This document shows positions 1 to 8,136 of a stretch of DNA of 64,000 nt, in pieces. A program made the position numbers and the translations under genes. Positions within the stretch are counted from its first letter, which is position 1. Each line of letters opens with the position of its first letter. This DNA is from CAYMYN01 sp964394665 (GTDB lineage: Bacteria; Planctomycetota; UBA1135; GCA-002686595): contig CAYMYN010000006.1 in the NCBI GenBank assembly GCA_964394665.1, positions 136,619 to 200,618 of the forward strand, written 5' to 3'. The notes under the pieces were generated by a model that was not told the origin of the DNA, ran no database searches, and worked only from the letters and a program-made list of their open reading frames with translations.

Positions 1-1
1 C

Positions 2-67
2 GCCGCGGACGAGGCCGTGCACGCGGGGGACGTGCTCGACCTCGTGGTGGCGATCGGCGGCGGTTGA
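2..67 (+). CDS. 3' end of an unidentified protein
   Basis: Only the last 21 codons are in the window, ending in TGA at 65-67. The tail reads AVHAGDVLDLVVAIGGG. A GD-x-hydrophobic-GGG ending is seen at the C-terminus of several thiolase-fold enzymes such as FabH-like ketoacyl synthases, but this is too short to assign a family. The following glycosyltransferase starts about 66 nt after the stop in the same direction, so the two could share a transcript. Confidence 0.5.
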   Translation, partial: AADEAVHAGDVLDLVVAIGGG

Positions 68-133
68 GGGCCCGGGAGGTTGGCGGCGGGCGCCGCGCGG
101 CGCATGCTCTCGCGCGCCGTGCGCGCCCCACCC

Positions 134-1195
134 ATGCCCTGCGACTCGATCCTGATCCTCAAGACCGGCGCCCTGGGCGACGTGTTGCGCACCACCTCGA
201 TCCTGCCCGGTCTGGTGGAGGCCCATCCGGGGGTGCGCGTCACCTGGCTCACCGCCCACGGCGCGGCGCCGCTCGTGCAACACCATCCGTTGGTGGCCGA
301 GATCGTGACCCTCGACCCGCGCTCGGAGGCCGAGGCCCAAGCCGCCGCGCGCGAGCTGGGCGGGCGGCGCTGGGGCTGGGTGCTCTCCTTCGACGACGAG
401 TTGCCCCTGTGCCGCCTGGCGAGCGCGCTGGGCGCCGAGCGCCTGAGCGGCGCGCACCTCGACGCCACGGGTCGGCGCGCCTACACCGCCGACGTCGGGC
501 CCTGGTTCGACATGGGGCTGCTGTCGGTGCACGGGAAGGACGTGGCCGACCGGCTCAAGGTCGAGAACCGGCGCAGCCACCCGGAGATCTTCGCCGCCAT
601 GCTCGGGATCCGCATGGGTCGGCCGGAGCTGCCCCTGGCGGAGGAGCTCCGCGCGGCGGCCCGCGCGCGGCTCGGGGAACGCGGTCCCGGCGCGCGCATC
701 GGGCTCAACACCGGCGCGGGCGGGCGCTGGGTCTCCAAGCAGCTCGACCCCGAATGCACGGTTGCGCTCGCCCGGCTCCTGGCGCGCGACCTGCCCGAGC
801 GGCCGACGTTCGTGCTCTTCGGCGGGCCCGAGGAGCGCGAGCGCAACCGCGGCCTGCGCGCGGCCCTCGAGCGGCACGCGGACGAGCTGGCCGTGCTCGA
901 CGCGGGCACCGACAACGGGTTGCTCGAGTTCGCGGCCCTGGTCGACGCCTGCGACCTGCTCGTCACCAGCGACAGCCTGGCGCTGCACGTCGCCCTCGCG
1001 CGCGGCGTGCCGCTGGTCGCCTTCTTCGCGCCGACCTCGGCCGACGAGATCGAGCTCTACGGCCTGGGCGAGAAGGTCCGCTCCACGGCCCCGGACTACT
1101 GCAGCTACCGGCCGGACGCGGACAACTCGAGCCTGACCCCCGAGCGCCTGGCGGCGGCCGCCCGGGCGGTGCTCGCCCGTCACCCCAGGGGCTGA
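134..1195 (+). CDS. Glycosyltransferase family 9 (heptosyltransferase-like)
   Basis: The 353-residue protein resembles ADP-heptose:LPS heptosyltransferases, cytoplasmic GT-B enzymes that build the LPS inner core. The N-terminus has the GT9 pattern ILILKTGALGDVL followed by a leucine-rich stretch. The C-terminal half has the nucleotide-sugar lobe, with LNTGAGGRW, VLFGGPEE, a TSDSLALHVALARG segment and FFAPTSADE. I start at ATG 134 because the family motif begins eight residues later; ATG 104 and TTG 80 are in-frame alternatives. It is one of three GT9 genes in the window, the other two lying in the core cluster near 51 kb, and is separated from them by unrelated genes. The acceptor sugar cannot be read from sequence; another deoxy-heptose or hexose donor is possible. 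Confidence 0.85.
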   Translation: MPCDSILILKTGALGDVLRTTSILPGLVEAHPGVRVTWLTAHGAAPLVQHHPLVAEIVTLDPRSEAEAQAAARELGGRRWGWVLSFDDELPLCRLASALGAERLSGAHLDATGRRAYTADVGPWFDMGLLSVHGKDVADRLKVENRRSHPEIFAAMLGIRMGRPELPLAEELRAAARARLGERGPGARIGLNTGAGGRWVSKQLDPECTVALARLLARDLPERPTFVLFGGPEERERNRGLRAALERHADELAVLDAGTDNGLLEFAALVDACDLLVTSDSLALHVALARGVPLVAFFAPTSADEIELYGLGEKVRSTAPDYCSYRPDADNSSLTPERLAAAARAVLARHPRG

Positions 1196-1272
1196 GCGCC
1201 CCGCCGCGGGCGGCGGATTCGGGGTCCAGGGGCGCGACGGCGGGCCCGCCCTCGGGTAAGGAAGGGGGCCGC

Positions 1273-1485
1273 ATGGAGACCTCGCGCACCTATCTCGTGG
1301 GCAAGGGGCTGCAGGCCCTGGGCCTGATCGTGGTCCTCGTGGGCCTGGTCGTCTCGATCGGCCTGGGCAGCATGGAGCAGGGGCTGGGGGCGATGATGGT
1401 CGAGCTGCAGGCCCTGCTGGCCGGGATCCTGCTCTTCGGGGCCGGGACCTTCCTGCTGCGGATCGGGGGGCGGGGCAACCGCTGA
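1273..1485 (+). CDS. Small two-helix membrane protein, unknown function
   Basis: This 70-residue protein starts at ATG 1273, eight to twelve bases after a purine-rich AAGGAAGGGGG ribosome-binding site. Two hydrophobic segments, residues about 15-33 (LGLIVVLVGLVVSIGLG) and 42-62 (ALLAGILLFGAGTFLLRIG), are joined by a short methionine-rich linker, and a basic tail follows. This predicts a hairpin in the inner membrane. I recognise no family. It follows the GT9 gene by 77 nt in the same direction, so they may be co-transcribed, but nothing ties it to LPS synthesis specifically. Confidence 0.7.
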   Translation: METSRTYLVGKGLQALGLIVVLVGLVVSIGLGSMEQGLGAMMVELQALLAGILLFGAGTFLLRIGGRGNR

Positions 1486-1584
1486 GGCTCGGCCGCAGCG
1501 ATTGCGAGGGAACCTGGACGCGCCCGCGGCGGTCCCAGGGCCCGGTGCGGCCCCCGCGGGCCCCCAGGACGGCCGGGGGGCGGG

Positions 1585-1590
1585 TATAGT
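1585..1590 (+). promoter_or_regulatory. Candidate -10 element TATAGT
   Basis: TATAGT in a G+C-rich setting, 101 nt before the ATG of the VCBS-repeat gene. No convincing -35 lies 16-18 nt upstream. The hexamer stands out because AT-rich hexamers are rare here. Confidence 0.4.
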
Positions 1591-1691
1591 TGCTCACCGC
1601 ACCCGGCCGCGAACCGCGCCGGGCCCCGCCGGGCGTCCCCGCGGGGCTCCGCAGCGAGGTTCTCCCCCACCCCCAGCTCCCAGCACGCTCC

Positions 1692-3890
1692 ATGGCTCAG
1701 AGACCCCTCCCGCCCGCCTGGGCGTCCGTTCTCGCCGCCCTGACGGTCCTCGGCTCCACCGCGCTCGCCCAGGGGCCGTTCATCGACAACACGACGAACA
1801 TCCCGAGCGGATCCAGCTTCAACCAGCACACCTCGGAGAACGTCGACTTCGGCGACGTCGACCTGGATGGGGACTGGGACGCGGTGTTCGCCAACGGGGG
1901 GGACAACTTCCAGCAGCAGAACCGCATCTGGATCAACCAGGGCCCGGCCAACCTGGGGGTGTTCCAGGACCAGACCGCGACGCGCTTCCCCTCGGTCCTC
2001 GACCAGAGCCGCGACATCGACCTGGTTGATTTCAACAATGACGGCTGGCTGGACATCTACGTCTCGAACACGGCCCAGATCCTGGCCCAGTCCAACCGCT
2101 GGTGGCGCAACACGGGCGGCGGCTTCTACGCGGAGGAGACCGCGGCGCGCTGGGTCGGCGTCGGCGGGGCCGGCTCATCGATCTCCCCCGGCCAGGTCCT
2201 GCCCCTGGGCGGCTTCATCGATTTCTCCTGCGACTGCGAATTCGCCGACATCGACAACGACGGTGACCTGGACCTGGTGCACTCGAGCTACGGCGGGGCC
2301 TTCGGCGGCCAGGTGCCGACGCGCCTGTTCCTGAACGACGGCAACGGCTTCTTCAGCGAGTTCAACCCCAGCGGCTTCCAGCTCCCCGGCCAGACCATCG
2401 CCGACGGCATGCCCGGCCTGTGGTGCGAGGGCACCCAGCAGAGCAACACCACCAACTCCACCGGCCAGTTCTGCGACATCGCCTCCAGCGCGCTCGACAT
2501 CGACGTCGGCGACATCGACGGCGACTTCGACCTCGACATCCTGCACGGCGCGCGCGTGGAGGTGCCGCGCATGTTCCGCAACCTGCTCGAGGAGAACGGC
2601 GGCGTCCTGGGCTTCCGCGACGTCACCGGCGCCGTCTTCCCCGTCGGCTACAGCACCGGCAACGGGCACTACGAGCAGGAGATGGGCGATATGGACGGGG
2701 ACGGGGACCTCGACATCTACGGCCTCAACTGGCAGGTGTCGGGCTTCTTCTTCCGCGACATCACCCTGCGCAACGACGGCACGGGCGTCTACACGACGAT
2801 CTACCAGGTCCCGAACTCGACCCTCGACCACAACGAGGCCGACTTCTTCGACTACGACAACGACGGCGACCTCGACGTCTTCATCTCGAACTTCTCGGGC
2901 AAGGACAAGCTCTACCGCAACAACGGCGGGGTGACCAACAGCCTGACGGACGTCTCGAGCCTGCTGCCCAACAGCATCTCGAGCTTCACCTCCCTGGACG
3001 GCCAGATCGCGGACGTGGACGAGGACGGCGACTACGACGTGTTCGTCGCCAACGACCTGAACGCGCGCAACGTGTACCTGCAGAACATGGGCAACGTGCC
3101 CGACACGCACGCGCCCTACCTGCCCAACACCGAGCAGGCCCCCGACCGCGTCGCCGGCCCCGCGCCGACGGTCATCCGGGCGCACGTCTACGACAACGCG
3201 CCGAGCTACACCACGCGCTACAACCCGACGGTCGTCGAGTACACGGTGAACGGCGGCCCGCCCCAGACCGTGCCCGCCATGTGGTCGGGCCACCAGGTCT
3301 TCCGCGCCGAGCTGCCCGGCAACCTGGTCGGGACCGTGTGTTACCGCTGGGTCTCCCAGGACCGCTACGGCAACACGGGCCAGTCCGCCCAGCGTTGCTT
3401 CGACTCGTCCGGCCCGACCCTGGGCACCGCCTACTGCGCCGGCGATGGCTCGGGCACGCCCTGCCCCTGCGCCAACGACAACGACGGCTCGAACGGCCTC
3501 GCCGGCTGCGCGAACAGCGCGGGAGCCGGGGGCGCCAAGCTGACGGCCTCGGGCAGCAACTCGATCGCCGCGGGCGATCTCGTCCTGGCGGGCTCGACGC
3601 TGCAGCCCGGCCAAGCGGGCCTCTACCTGCAGGGCAACAACGCCACCAACGGCGGCAACGGCACCGCCTTCGGCGACGGCCTGCGCTGCGCGGGCGGCAA
3701 CGTCATCCGCCTGCAGATCCGCAACTCCGGCATGGCCGGCGCGTCCAACACGACGGTCAACATCGCCGCCCTGGGCGGCGTGTCGGCGGGCGAAGTGAAG
3801 CGCTACCAGCTCTGGTTCCGCGACACCGCCGGTCCCTGCGGCAGCGGCTTCAACTTCACCAACGGTCTCGAGCTCACCTGGGCGCCCTGA
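1692..3890 (+). CDS. Secreted VCBS/FG-GAP repeat protein with CPC-type C-terminal domain
   Basis: The 732-residue protein starts at ATG 1692 with a signal peptide (hydrophobic core around residues 11-25, cleavage likely after ALA-Q). At least seven calcium-binding repeats of the type DxDxDGxxD occur near residues 54, 115, 186, 274, 333, 387 and 441, for example DIDNDGDLD and DYDNDGDLD. They should fold as an FG-GAP/VCBS beta-propeller outside the cytoplasm. Residues 495-570 look like an immunoglobulin-like segment. From about residue 577 comes a cysteine-rich domain (TPCPCAND, then GCANSAG) ending in GLELTWAP. Tails of this kind recur in many secreted proteins of high-GC Planctomycetota and may be a sorting or surface domain, though that role is inferred. 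A strong hairpin follows the stop. The ligand is unknown; adhesion or polysaccharide binding is usual for the family. Confidence 0.9.
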   Translation: MAQRPLPPAWASVLAALTVLGSTALAQGPFIDNTTNIPSGSSFNQHTSENVDFGDVDLDGDWDAVFANGGDNFQQQNRIWINQGPANLGVFQDQTATRFPSVLDQSRDIDLVDFNNDGWLDIYVSNTAQILAQSNRWWRNTGGGFYAEETAARWVGVGGAGSSISPGQVLPLGGFIDFSCDCEFADIDNDGDLDLVHSSYGGAFGGQVPTRLFLNDGNGFFSEFNPSGFQLPGQTIADGMPGLWCEGTQQSNTTNSTGQFCDIASSALDIDVGDIDGDFDLDILHGARVEVPRMFRNLLEENGGVLGFRDVTGAVFPVGYSTGNGHYEQEMGDMDGDGDLDIYGLNWQVSGFFFRDITLRNDGTGVYTTIYQVPNSTLDHNEADFFDYDNDGDLDVFISNFSGKDKLYRNNGGVTNSLTDVSSLLPNSISSFTSLDGQIADVDEDGDYDVFVANDLNARNVYLQNMGNVPDTHAPYLPNTEQAPDRVAGPAPTVIRAHVYDNAPSYTTRYNPTVVEYTVNGGPPQTVPAMWSGHQVFRAELPGNLVGTVCYRWVSQDRYGNTGQSAQRCFDSSGPTLGTAYCAGDGSGTPCPCANDNDGSNGLAGCANSAGAGGAKLTASGSNSIAAGDLVLAGSTLQPGQAGLYLQGNNATNGGNGTAFGDGLRCAGGNVIRLQIRNSGMAGASNTTVNIAALGGVSAGEVKRYQLWFRDTAGPCGSGFNFTNGLELTWAP

Positions 3891-3921
3891 TCGCGCCCGA
3901 GCCCGAGTTCCCTGCCCCAGC

Positions 3922-3953
3922 GGGGGCGGCGCGCCGCGCGGTGCGCCGCCCCC
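3922..3953 (+). terminator. Strong GC hairpin after the VCBS gene
   Basis: The arms 3922-3932 (GGGGGCGGCGC) and 3943-3953 are perfectly complementary over 11 bp around a 10-nt loop, 32 nt after the VCBS stop. There is no U-tract, so this is either a terminator of the high-GC type or an mRNA-stabilising stem. Confidence 0.55.
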
Positions 3954-4026
3954 GCGTCGTTGGGTTCCGGCCGCGCGGGCGCTCGAGGTTGCGGGCCGCG
4001 GTCCGGGGCCGTCCAATCCCCTCGCC

Positions 4027-5112
4027 GTGAACGCCCTCCGCTACCTGCCGTTCCTGCGCCGAGGCCTGGTGCGCTCGGGTCCGCCCGTGCACCTGACGCT
4101 GTTCGTCACCGGGCGCTGCAACCTGCGTTGCCGGCACTGCTTCCACCACCGCGAGGTCGCGGCCGGCATAGAGGGGCCGAGCTTGGAGGACGTGGGTCGC
4201 CTGGCGGACTCCGCGGCGCGCATGGGGCCGCTCCTGTGGCTGAGCCTGGGCGGCGGCGAGCCGTTCCTGCGCGCCGACCTGCCCGAGCTCGCCGAACGCT
4301 TCGGTCGCCACGGGTTGCGCCACCTGGCGATCCCGACCAACGGGCTCGTCGCGCGCACCGAGCCGGCCCTCGAGCGCATCCTCGCCGCCTGCCCGGAGAC
4401 CTTCGTCTCGGTGGCGGTCTCGATCGACGGTCCACCGGCGATCCACGACACGATCCGCGCCCAGGAGGGGGCCTACGCACGCTCGATCGCCGCGGCCCGC
4501 GCGCTCGCGGCGCGGGCCCGCGCCGAGCGGCGCCTGGGCCTGGGCCTGATCGTCACCGTCACGCGCGCGAACCAGGACGTGCTCGCCGCGCACCTCGAGG
4601 AACTCGTCGAGACCGTGCGCCCCGACAACCTCACGATCAACCTGGCGCGCGGCGACGCCCTCGACCGCGAGTTGCTCGCGGTGGACCTCGATCGCTACCG
4701 CGAGGTCGTGGCCGAGAAGCGGCGCCTGCAGGCGAGCGGGCTCCTGGGGTACTTCGAGTTCCCCCTGGCGCGCCTGGCTTCCGCGCGCGACCACCTGATG
4801 TACGAGCACGTCGAGCGCGTGGCGCGTGGGGCCCCGCGGCGGCACCTGCCGTGCACCGCCGGGACGCTCTCGGCGGTCGTGTTCGAGGACGGCGCGGTGC
4901 ATCCGTGCGAGGTGCTCGGAAAACCCATGGGGCACCTGGCGGACTTCGATTGGGACCTCGAGCGCCTGTGGCGCGGCGCGCGCGCCGACGCCCTGCGGAC
5001 CGAGATCCGCGCCACGCGCTGCGCCTGCACCTGGGAGTGCGCGCAGGCCGACAACGTGCTCTTCGACCCCCGCTCCTGGCCGCGGCTCGCCGCGGCGACC
5101 TGGCGTGCGTGA
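4027..5112 (+). CDS. Radical SAM protein with SPASM-like C-terminus
   Basis: The 361-residue protein starts at GTG 4027. The radical SAM cluster motif CxxxCxxC is at residues 31-38 (GRCNLRCRHCF), and GGGEPF, the SAM-contact motif, follows near residue 76. The C-terminal part has the spacing of an auxiliary-cluster SPASM domain: a cysteine in CTAGTLSAVVFEDG, another at HPCEVLG, then the group CACTWEC near the end. SPASM enzymes usually modify peptides or sugars, or activate partner enzymes. The next gene, a GT2 glycosyltransferase, starts before this one stops (8-nt overlap) and a membrane glycosyltransferase is coupled to that. A role in making or modifying a glycan or glycopeptide is therefore plausible but inferred. 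No precursor peptide gene is visible nearby. Confidence 0.88.
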   Translation: MNALRYLPFLRRGLVRSGPPVHLTLFVTGRCNLRCRHCFHHREVAAGIEGPSLEDVGRLADSAARMGPLLWLSLGGGEPFLRADLPELAERFGRHGLRHLAIPTNGLVARTEPALERILAACPETFVSVAVSIDGPPAIHDTIRAQEGAYARSIAAARALAARARAERRLGLGLIVTVTRANQDVLAAHLEELVETVRPDNLTINLARGDALDRELLAVDLDRYREVVAEKRRLQASGLLGYFEFPLARLASARDHLMYEHVERVARGAPRRHLPCTAGTLSAVVFEDGAVHPCEVLGKPMGHLADFDWDLERLWRGARADALRTEIRATRCACTWECAQADNVLFDPRSWPRLAAATWRA

Positions 5113-6187
5113 GGGACGGGCAACGGGCGCGGGGCAGGGGACCGGCCCGGTCCTGGGCCTGCTCGTGCCGTGCCGCAACGAGGGGGCGGTGATCGCGCGG
5201 CGCCTGGCGAACCTGGCGCGGCAGGCCTGGCCCGACGCGCGCGCGCCGCACCGCGTGCTGGTGGTCGACGACGGCTCGGAGGACGGCACGGCCGATCGCG
5301 CGCGCGCCGCCCTGGACGCCATGCCCCTCCCGTCGCAGGTGCGGAGCGAGGTCGTCGCCAACGCGCGCCGGCCGGGCAAGGGCGGGGCGATCGAGACGGG
5401 CTTGGCGATCCTGGAGGACCACGTCGACCTCGTCGTGCTGACCGACGCCGACGTCGTCTGCGACGATCAGGCGCTGCTGGCCCTCGCGCGGGCCTTCGCC
5501 CGCGATCCGCGCCTGGTGCTCGCCTGCGGCGCGCAGCGCTTCGTCGCGGAGCTGCCGGCGGACGGCGCGGCGCGCCGCGCGGACGGCTCCCTGCCGCCCG
5601 ACGTCGGCACGGCCTACGACCGGGTCAGCGCCTGGGTGCGACGCCGCGAGTCGGCCCGCGGGCGGCTCTTCAGCGTGCACGGCCAATTGCTCGCCTGGCG
5701 CGCCGAGCTGCGTCTCGCGCCGCGGCGCGCGCTGGCGGCGGACGACCTCGAGCTGATGCTCGCGGCCCGCGAGCGCGTTCCCGACGGGCGCATCGAGCTC
5801 GTGCCGAGCGCCCTGTTCCTCGAACAACGGACGTTTCCCGGCCCGGACGCGCGCGCCCAAGCCCTGCGGCGGGCGCGGGCCTACGTGCAGCTCGTGCGCG
5901 AACACCCCGGACCCGCGGGCGGTGCGTCGAGCCGCATCCAGTGGGCGCTCTACCGGCGCCTGCCGCTGGCCTTCCCGTGGTTCGTGGCCGGCGTGTGCGG
6001 CTCGTTCGTCCTGGCTTCGCTCCTCGCCGCCTGGCCCTGGAACCTCGTCGCCGCCGCGGTCCTGGCCCTCGCCCTGGTCTCTGCGCCGGGTCGACGTGCG
6101 CTCGACCTGGCCCTCACGATCCGACGCGCCGCGCGGGCCGAGGGCCGCGAACGGCTCTCCGACCGCTGGGAGATGGCGCGCCGGTGA
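5105..6187 (+). CDS. Family 2 glycosyltransferase with C-terminal membrane helices
   Basis: The 360-residue protein starts at GTG 5105 and overlaps the radical SAM gene by 8 nt, so translation is probably coupled. It opens with the GT-A fold signature LLVPCRNEGAVIARRL, then VLVVDDGSEDGT for nucleotide binding, GKGGAIETG, and a TDAD metal-binding motif near residue 117. The acidic DDLE near residue 216 is the likely catalytic region. Two hydrophobic segments, about residues 292-312 and 315-332, follow before a basic tail, placing the active domain on the cytoplasmic face of the membrane. This fits a polyprenyl-phosphate or lipid-linked sugar transferase. The downstream GT-C protein could use the resulting lipid-linked sugar, which is an inference from gene order. 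Confidence 0.85.
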   Translation: MREGRATGAGQGTGPVLGLLVPCRNEGAVIARRLANLARQAWPDARAPHRVLVVDDGSEDGTADRARAALDAMPLPSQVRSEVVANARRPGKGGAIETGLAILEDHVDLVVLTDADVVCDDQALLALARAFARDPRLVLACGAQRFVAELPADGAARRADGSLPPDVGTAYDRVSAWVRRRESARGRLFSVHGQLLAWRAELRLAPRRALAADDLELMLAARERVPDGRIELVPSALFLEQRTFPGPDARAQALRRARAYVQLVREHPGPAGGASSRIQWALYRRLPLAFPWFVAGVCGSFVLASLLAAWPWNLVAAAVLALALVSAPGRRALDLALTIRRAARAEGRERLSDRWEMARR

Positions 6188-8133
6188 AGCCACGCTCGAG
6201 CACCCCCCGCGGCCGCCTGCTCGCCGGGCTGACCCTCGTCCTCGCCCTGGCGCTGGGCCTGCGGACGGTCGCCGCCGTCCAGTACCAGCGCGCCCATCCC
6301 CAGGCCGAGCACCTCTCGATCGATGAGGAGTCCTACGACTCCTGGGCGCGCGAGCTCGCCGCGGGCGACTGGCTGGGCGACGCGGTCTTCTTCCAGGAGC
6401 CGCTCTATCCCTACGCCCTGGGCGCGTTCTACCGCTGGGTCAGCCCCGAACGCGTGCATGTGCGCTTCGCCCAGGCACTCCTCGGCGCCCTGGCCTGCGT
6501 GCTCACGGTGCTCGTCGGGCGGCGCGCCTTCGGAGCCACGGCCGGTTGGATCGGCGGCCTCGCGTTGGCCCTGCACCCACCGGCGATCCTGCTGCCGAGC
6601 CTGCTGCTCAAGCCCAACCTCGTCTTGCTGGTGTTGTTGGGCCTGGTGCTGGCCCTGCCGCCGGGGGAGGGGCGCGCGCGGCGTTGGTTCGGCGTGGGGG
6701 TGCTGGCCGGGCTCGGCGCGCTGCTGCGCGGCAACGTGCTGGTGCTGCTGCCGGTGCTCGTCGCCTGGCCGCTTTTGCGGGCCGCCCTGGCGCGGGCCCC
6801 GCTCCGCCCAGCCCTGCCGCGGGCGGCGGCCGTGTTGGGCGGCGTGGCGTTGGTGCTCGCGCCGGTGGCGCTGCGCAACTGGGCGGTGGGGGGCGTCGTC
6901 GCGCTCAGCACCTCGGGCGCGGGCACCAACCTCTACGGCGGCAACAACGAGCTCAATCCCTACGGCGTCGCGACCGAGTTCCCCTGGGTGCGCGGCATCC
7001 CGCGCCACGAGGCCGAGGACTGGCGCGCGGAGGCCGAGCGCCGCACGGGGCGCGCGCTGGACGCCGCCGGGACCAGCGCCTTCTGGAGCGGCGAGGTGCG
7101 CCGTTCGGCGCGCGAGCGGCCGGCGCTGCACGCGCGCATCCTGTGGAACAAGCTGCGCGCGACCCTGGGCGCCTACGAGGTGCCCGACAACCACCTCCTC
7201 GAGTGGGATCGCCGCTACGTGCCGCTGCTGCGCCGGCCTTGGCCGGGTTTTGGCCTGTGGGGCACCCTGGGGCTCGCGGGGCTGTTCGCCTTCCTGGCGC
7301 GCGGGTTTCGGCGCGACGGGTATCGCCACGGGGGCGCGCGGCCGCGGGCGGCCATCGAGCTGGCCGCGCTCGTCTGCCTCTACCTGGCGACGATCGTCCT
7401 GACCGTCACGAGCGACCGCGTGCGTCTGGCCCTCGTGCCCCTGCTCCTGCCCTTCGCCGGGGCCTTCGTCGCCGCGTCCTTCGAGCGCTTGCGTTCGCGG
7501 GCCGCGCCGCGGGCCTGGATCGGGCCGGCGAGCGCGCTCCTCGTCGCGGCCCTCGTCGTGCACGTGCCGGTGTTCGACGCCTCGACGCGCGCCGGGGACC
7601 TCGCCGACCGCGAGCACAACCACGCCGTGGCGCTGCTCGAGCAAGGGCGGCTCGAGGAAGCCACGGCCCTGGCCCAGGACCTGGCCCGGGATTGGCCGGG
7701 CAGCGCGCGCATCCAGCTCCTGCTGGCGGACTGCGAGTGGCGCCGCGGCTGGGCGCTCGCCGCCGAGCCGGAGACGCGCGCGCAGGGGCAGGAGCGGATC
7801 GGCGCGGTGCTCGCGCGGTTGCGCGCCCTGCTCGAGCTGCCCGGCCTGGCGCCCAAGGAAGCCTCCCGCGCGCGGCGCCTGGCGGGCTGGATCCAACTCG
7901 CCCTGGGCAACGCCGGCGCCGCCGAGCGGCACTTCCGCCTGGCGCGCGAGTTCGCGCCGCGGGACGCCGACCTCGCCCTCGGCCACGCCCAGGCCCTGAT
8001 CGCGCTGGTGGAGGGCGGCGCGCGGGAGCACGGCGCCCAGGCTGGGGAGTTGTTGGACGGACTCGCCGCCCGCGCGGGCTACGCGCCGGCCGTGGACGAG
8101 CTGCGCGCGCGGCTGGCGCGGGCGCTCGAGTGA
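6184..8133 (+). CDS. GT-C membrane glycosyltransferase (PMT/ArnT-like) with C-terminal TPR region
   Basis: The 649-residue protein starts at GTG 6184 within a GTGA overlap with the GT2 stop. After a first membrane helix (residues about 12-32) comes the acidic loop SIDEESYDSWA and FFQEPLYPY, typical of PMT_2-like GT-C transferases that take sugar from a polyprenyl-phosphate donor on the outer face of the membrane. About ten further hydrophobic segments run to residue 465. From about residue 475 the protein becomes hydrophilic and helical with alanine-rich paired helices (HNHAVALLEQGRLEEATALA, then NAGAAERHFRLAREFAP), consistent with TPR repeats in the periplasm. With the two preceding genes it forms a three-gene operon likely devoted to glycan or glycoprotein synthesis. 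The stop lies only 3 nt from the stop of the convergent PPIase gene. Confidence 0.8.
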   Translation: MKPRSSTPRGRLLAGLTLVLALALGLRTVAAVQYQRAHPQAEHLSIDEESYDSWARELAAGDWLGDAVFFQEPLYPYALGAFYRWVSPERVHVRFAQALLGALACVLTVLVGRRAFGATAGWIGGLALALHPPAILLPSLLLKPNLVLLVLLGLVLALPPGEGRARRWFGVGVLAGLGALLRGNVLVLLPVLVAWPLLRAALARAPLRPALPRAAAVLGGVALVLAPVALRNWAVGGVVALSTSGAGTNLYGGNNELNPYGVATEFPWVRGIPRHEAEDWRAEAERRTGRALDAAGTSAFWSGEVRRSARERPALHARILWNKLRATLGAYEVPDNHLLEWDRRYVPLLRRPWPGFGLWGTLGLAGLFAFLARGFRRDGYRHGGARPRAAIELAALVCLYLATIVLTVTSDRVRLALVPLLLPFAGAFVAASFERLRSRAAPRAWIGPASALLVAALVVHVPVFDASTRAGDLADREHNHAVALLEQGRLEEATALAQDLARDWPGSARIQLLLADCEWRRGWALAAEPETRAQGQERIGAVLARLRALLELPGLAPKEASRARRLAGWIQLALGNAGAAERHFRLAREFAPRDADLALGHAQALIALVEGGAREHGAQAGELLDGLAARAGYAPAVDELRARLARALE

Positions 8134-8136
8134 GCT

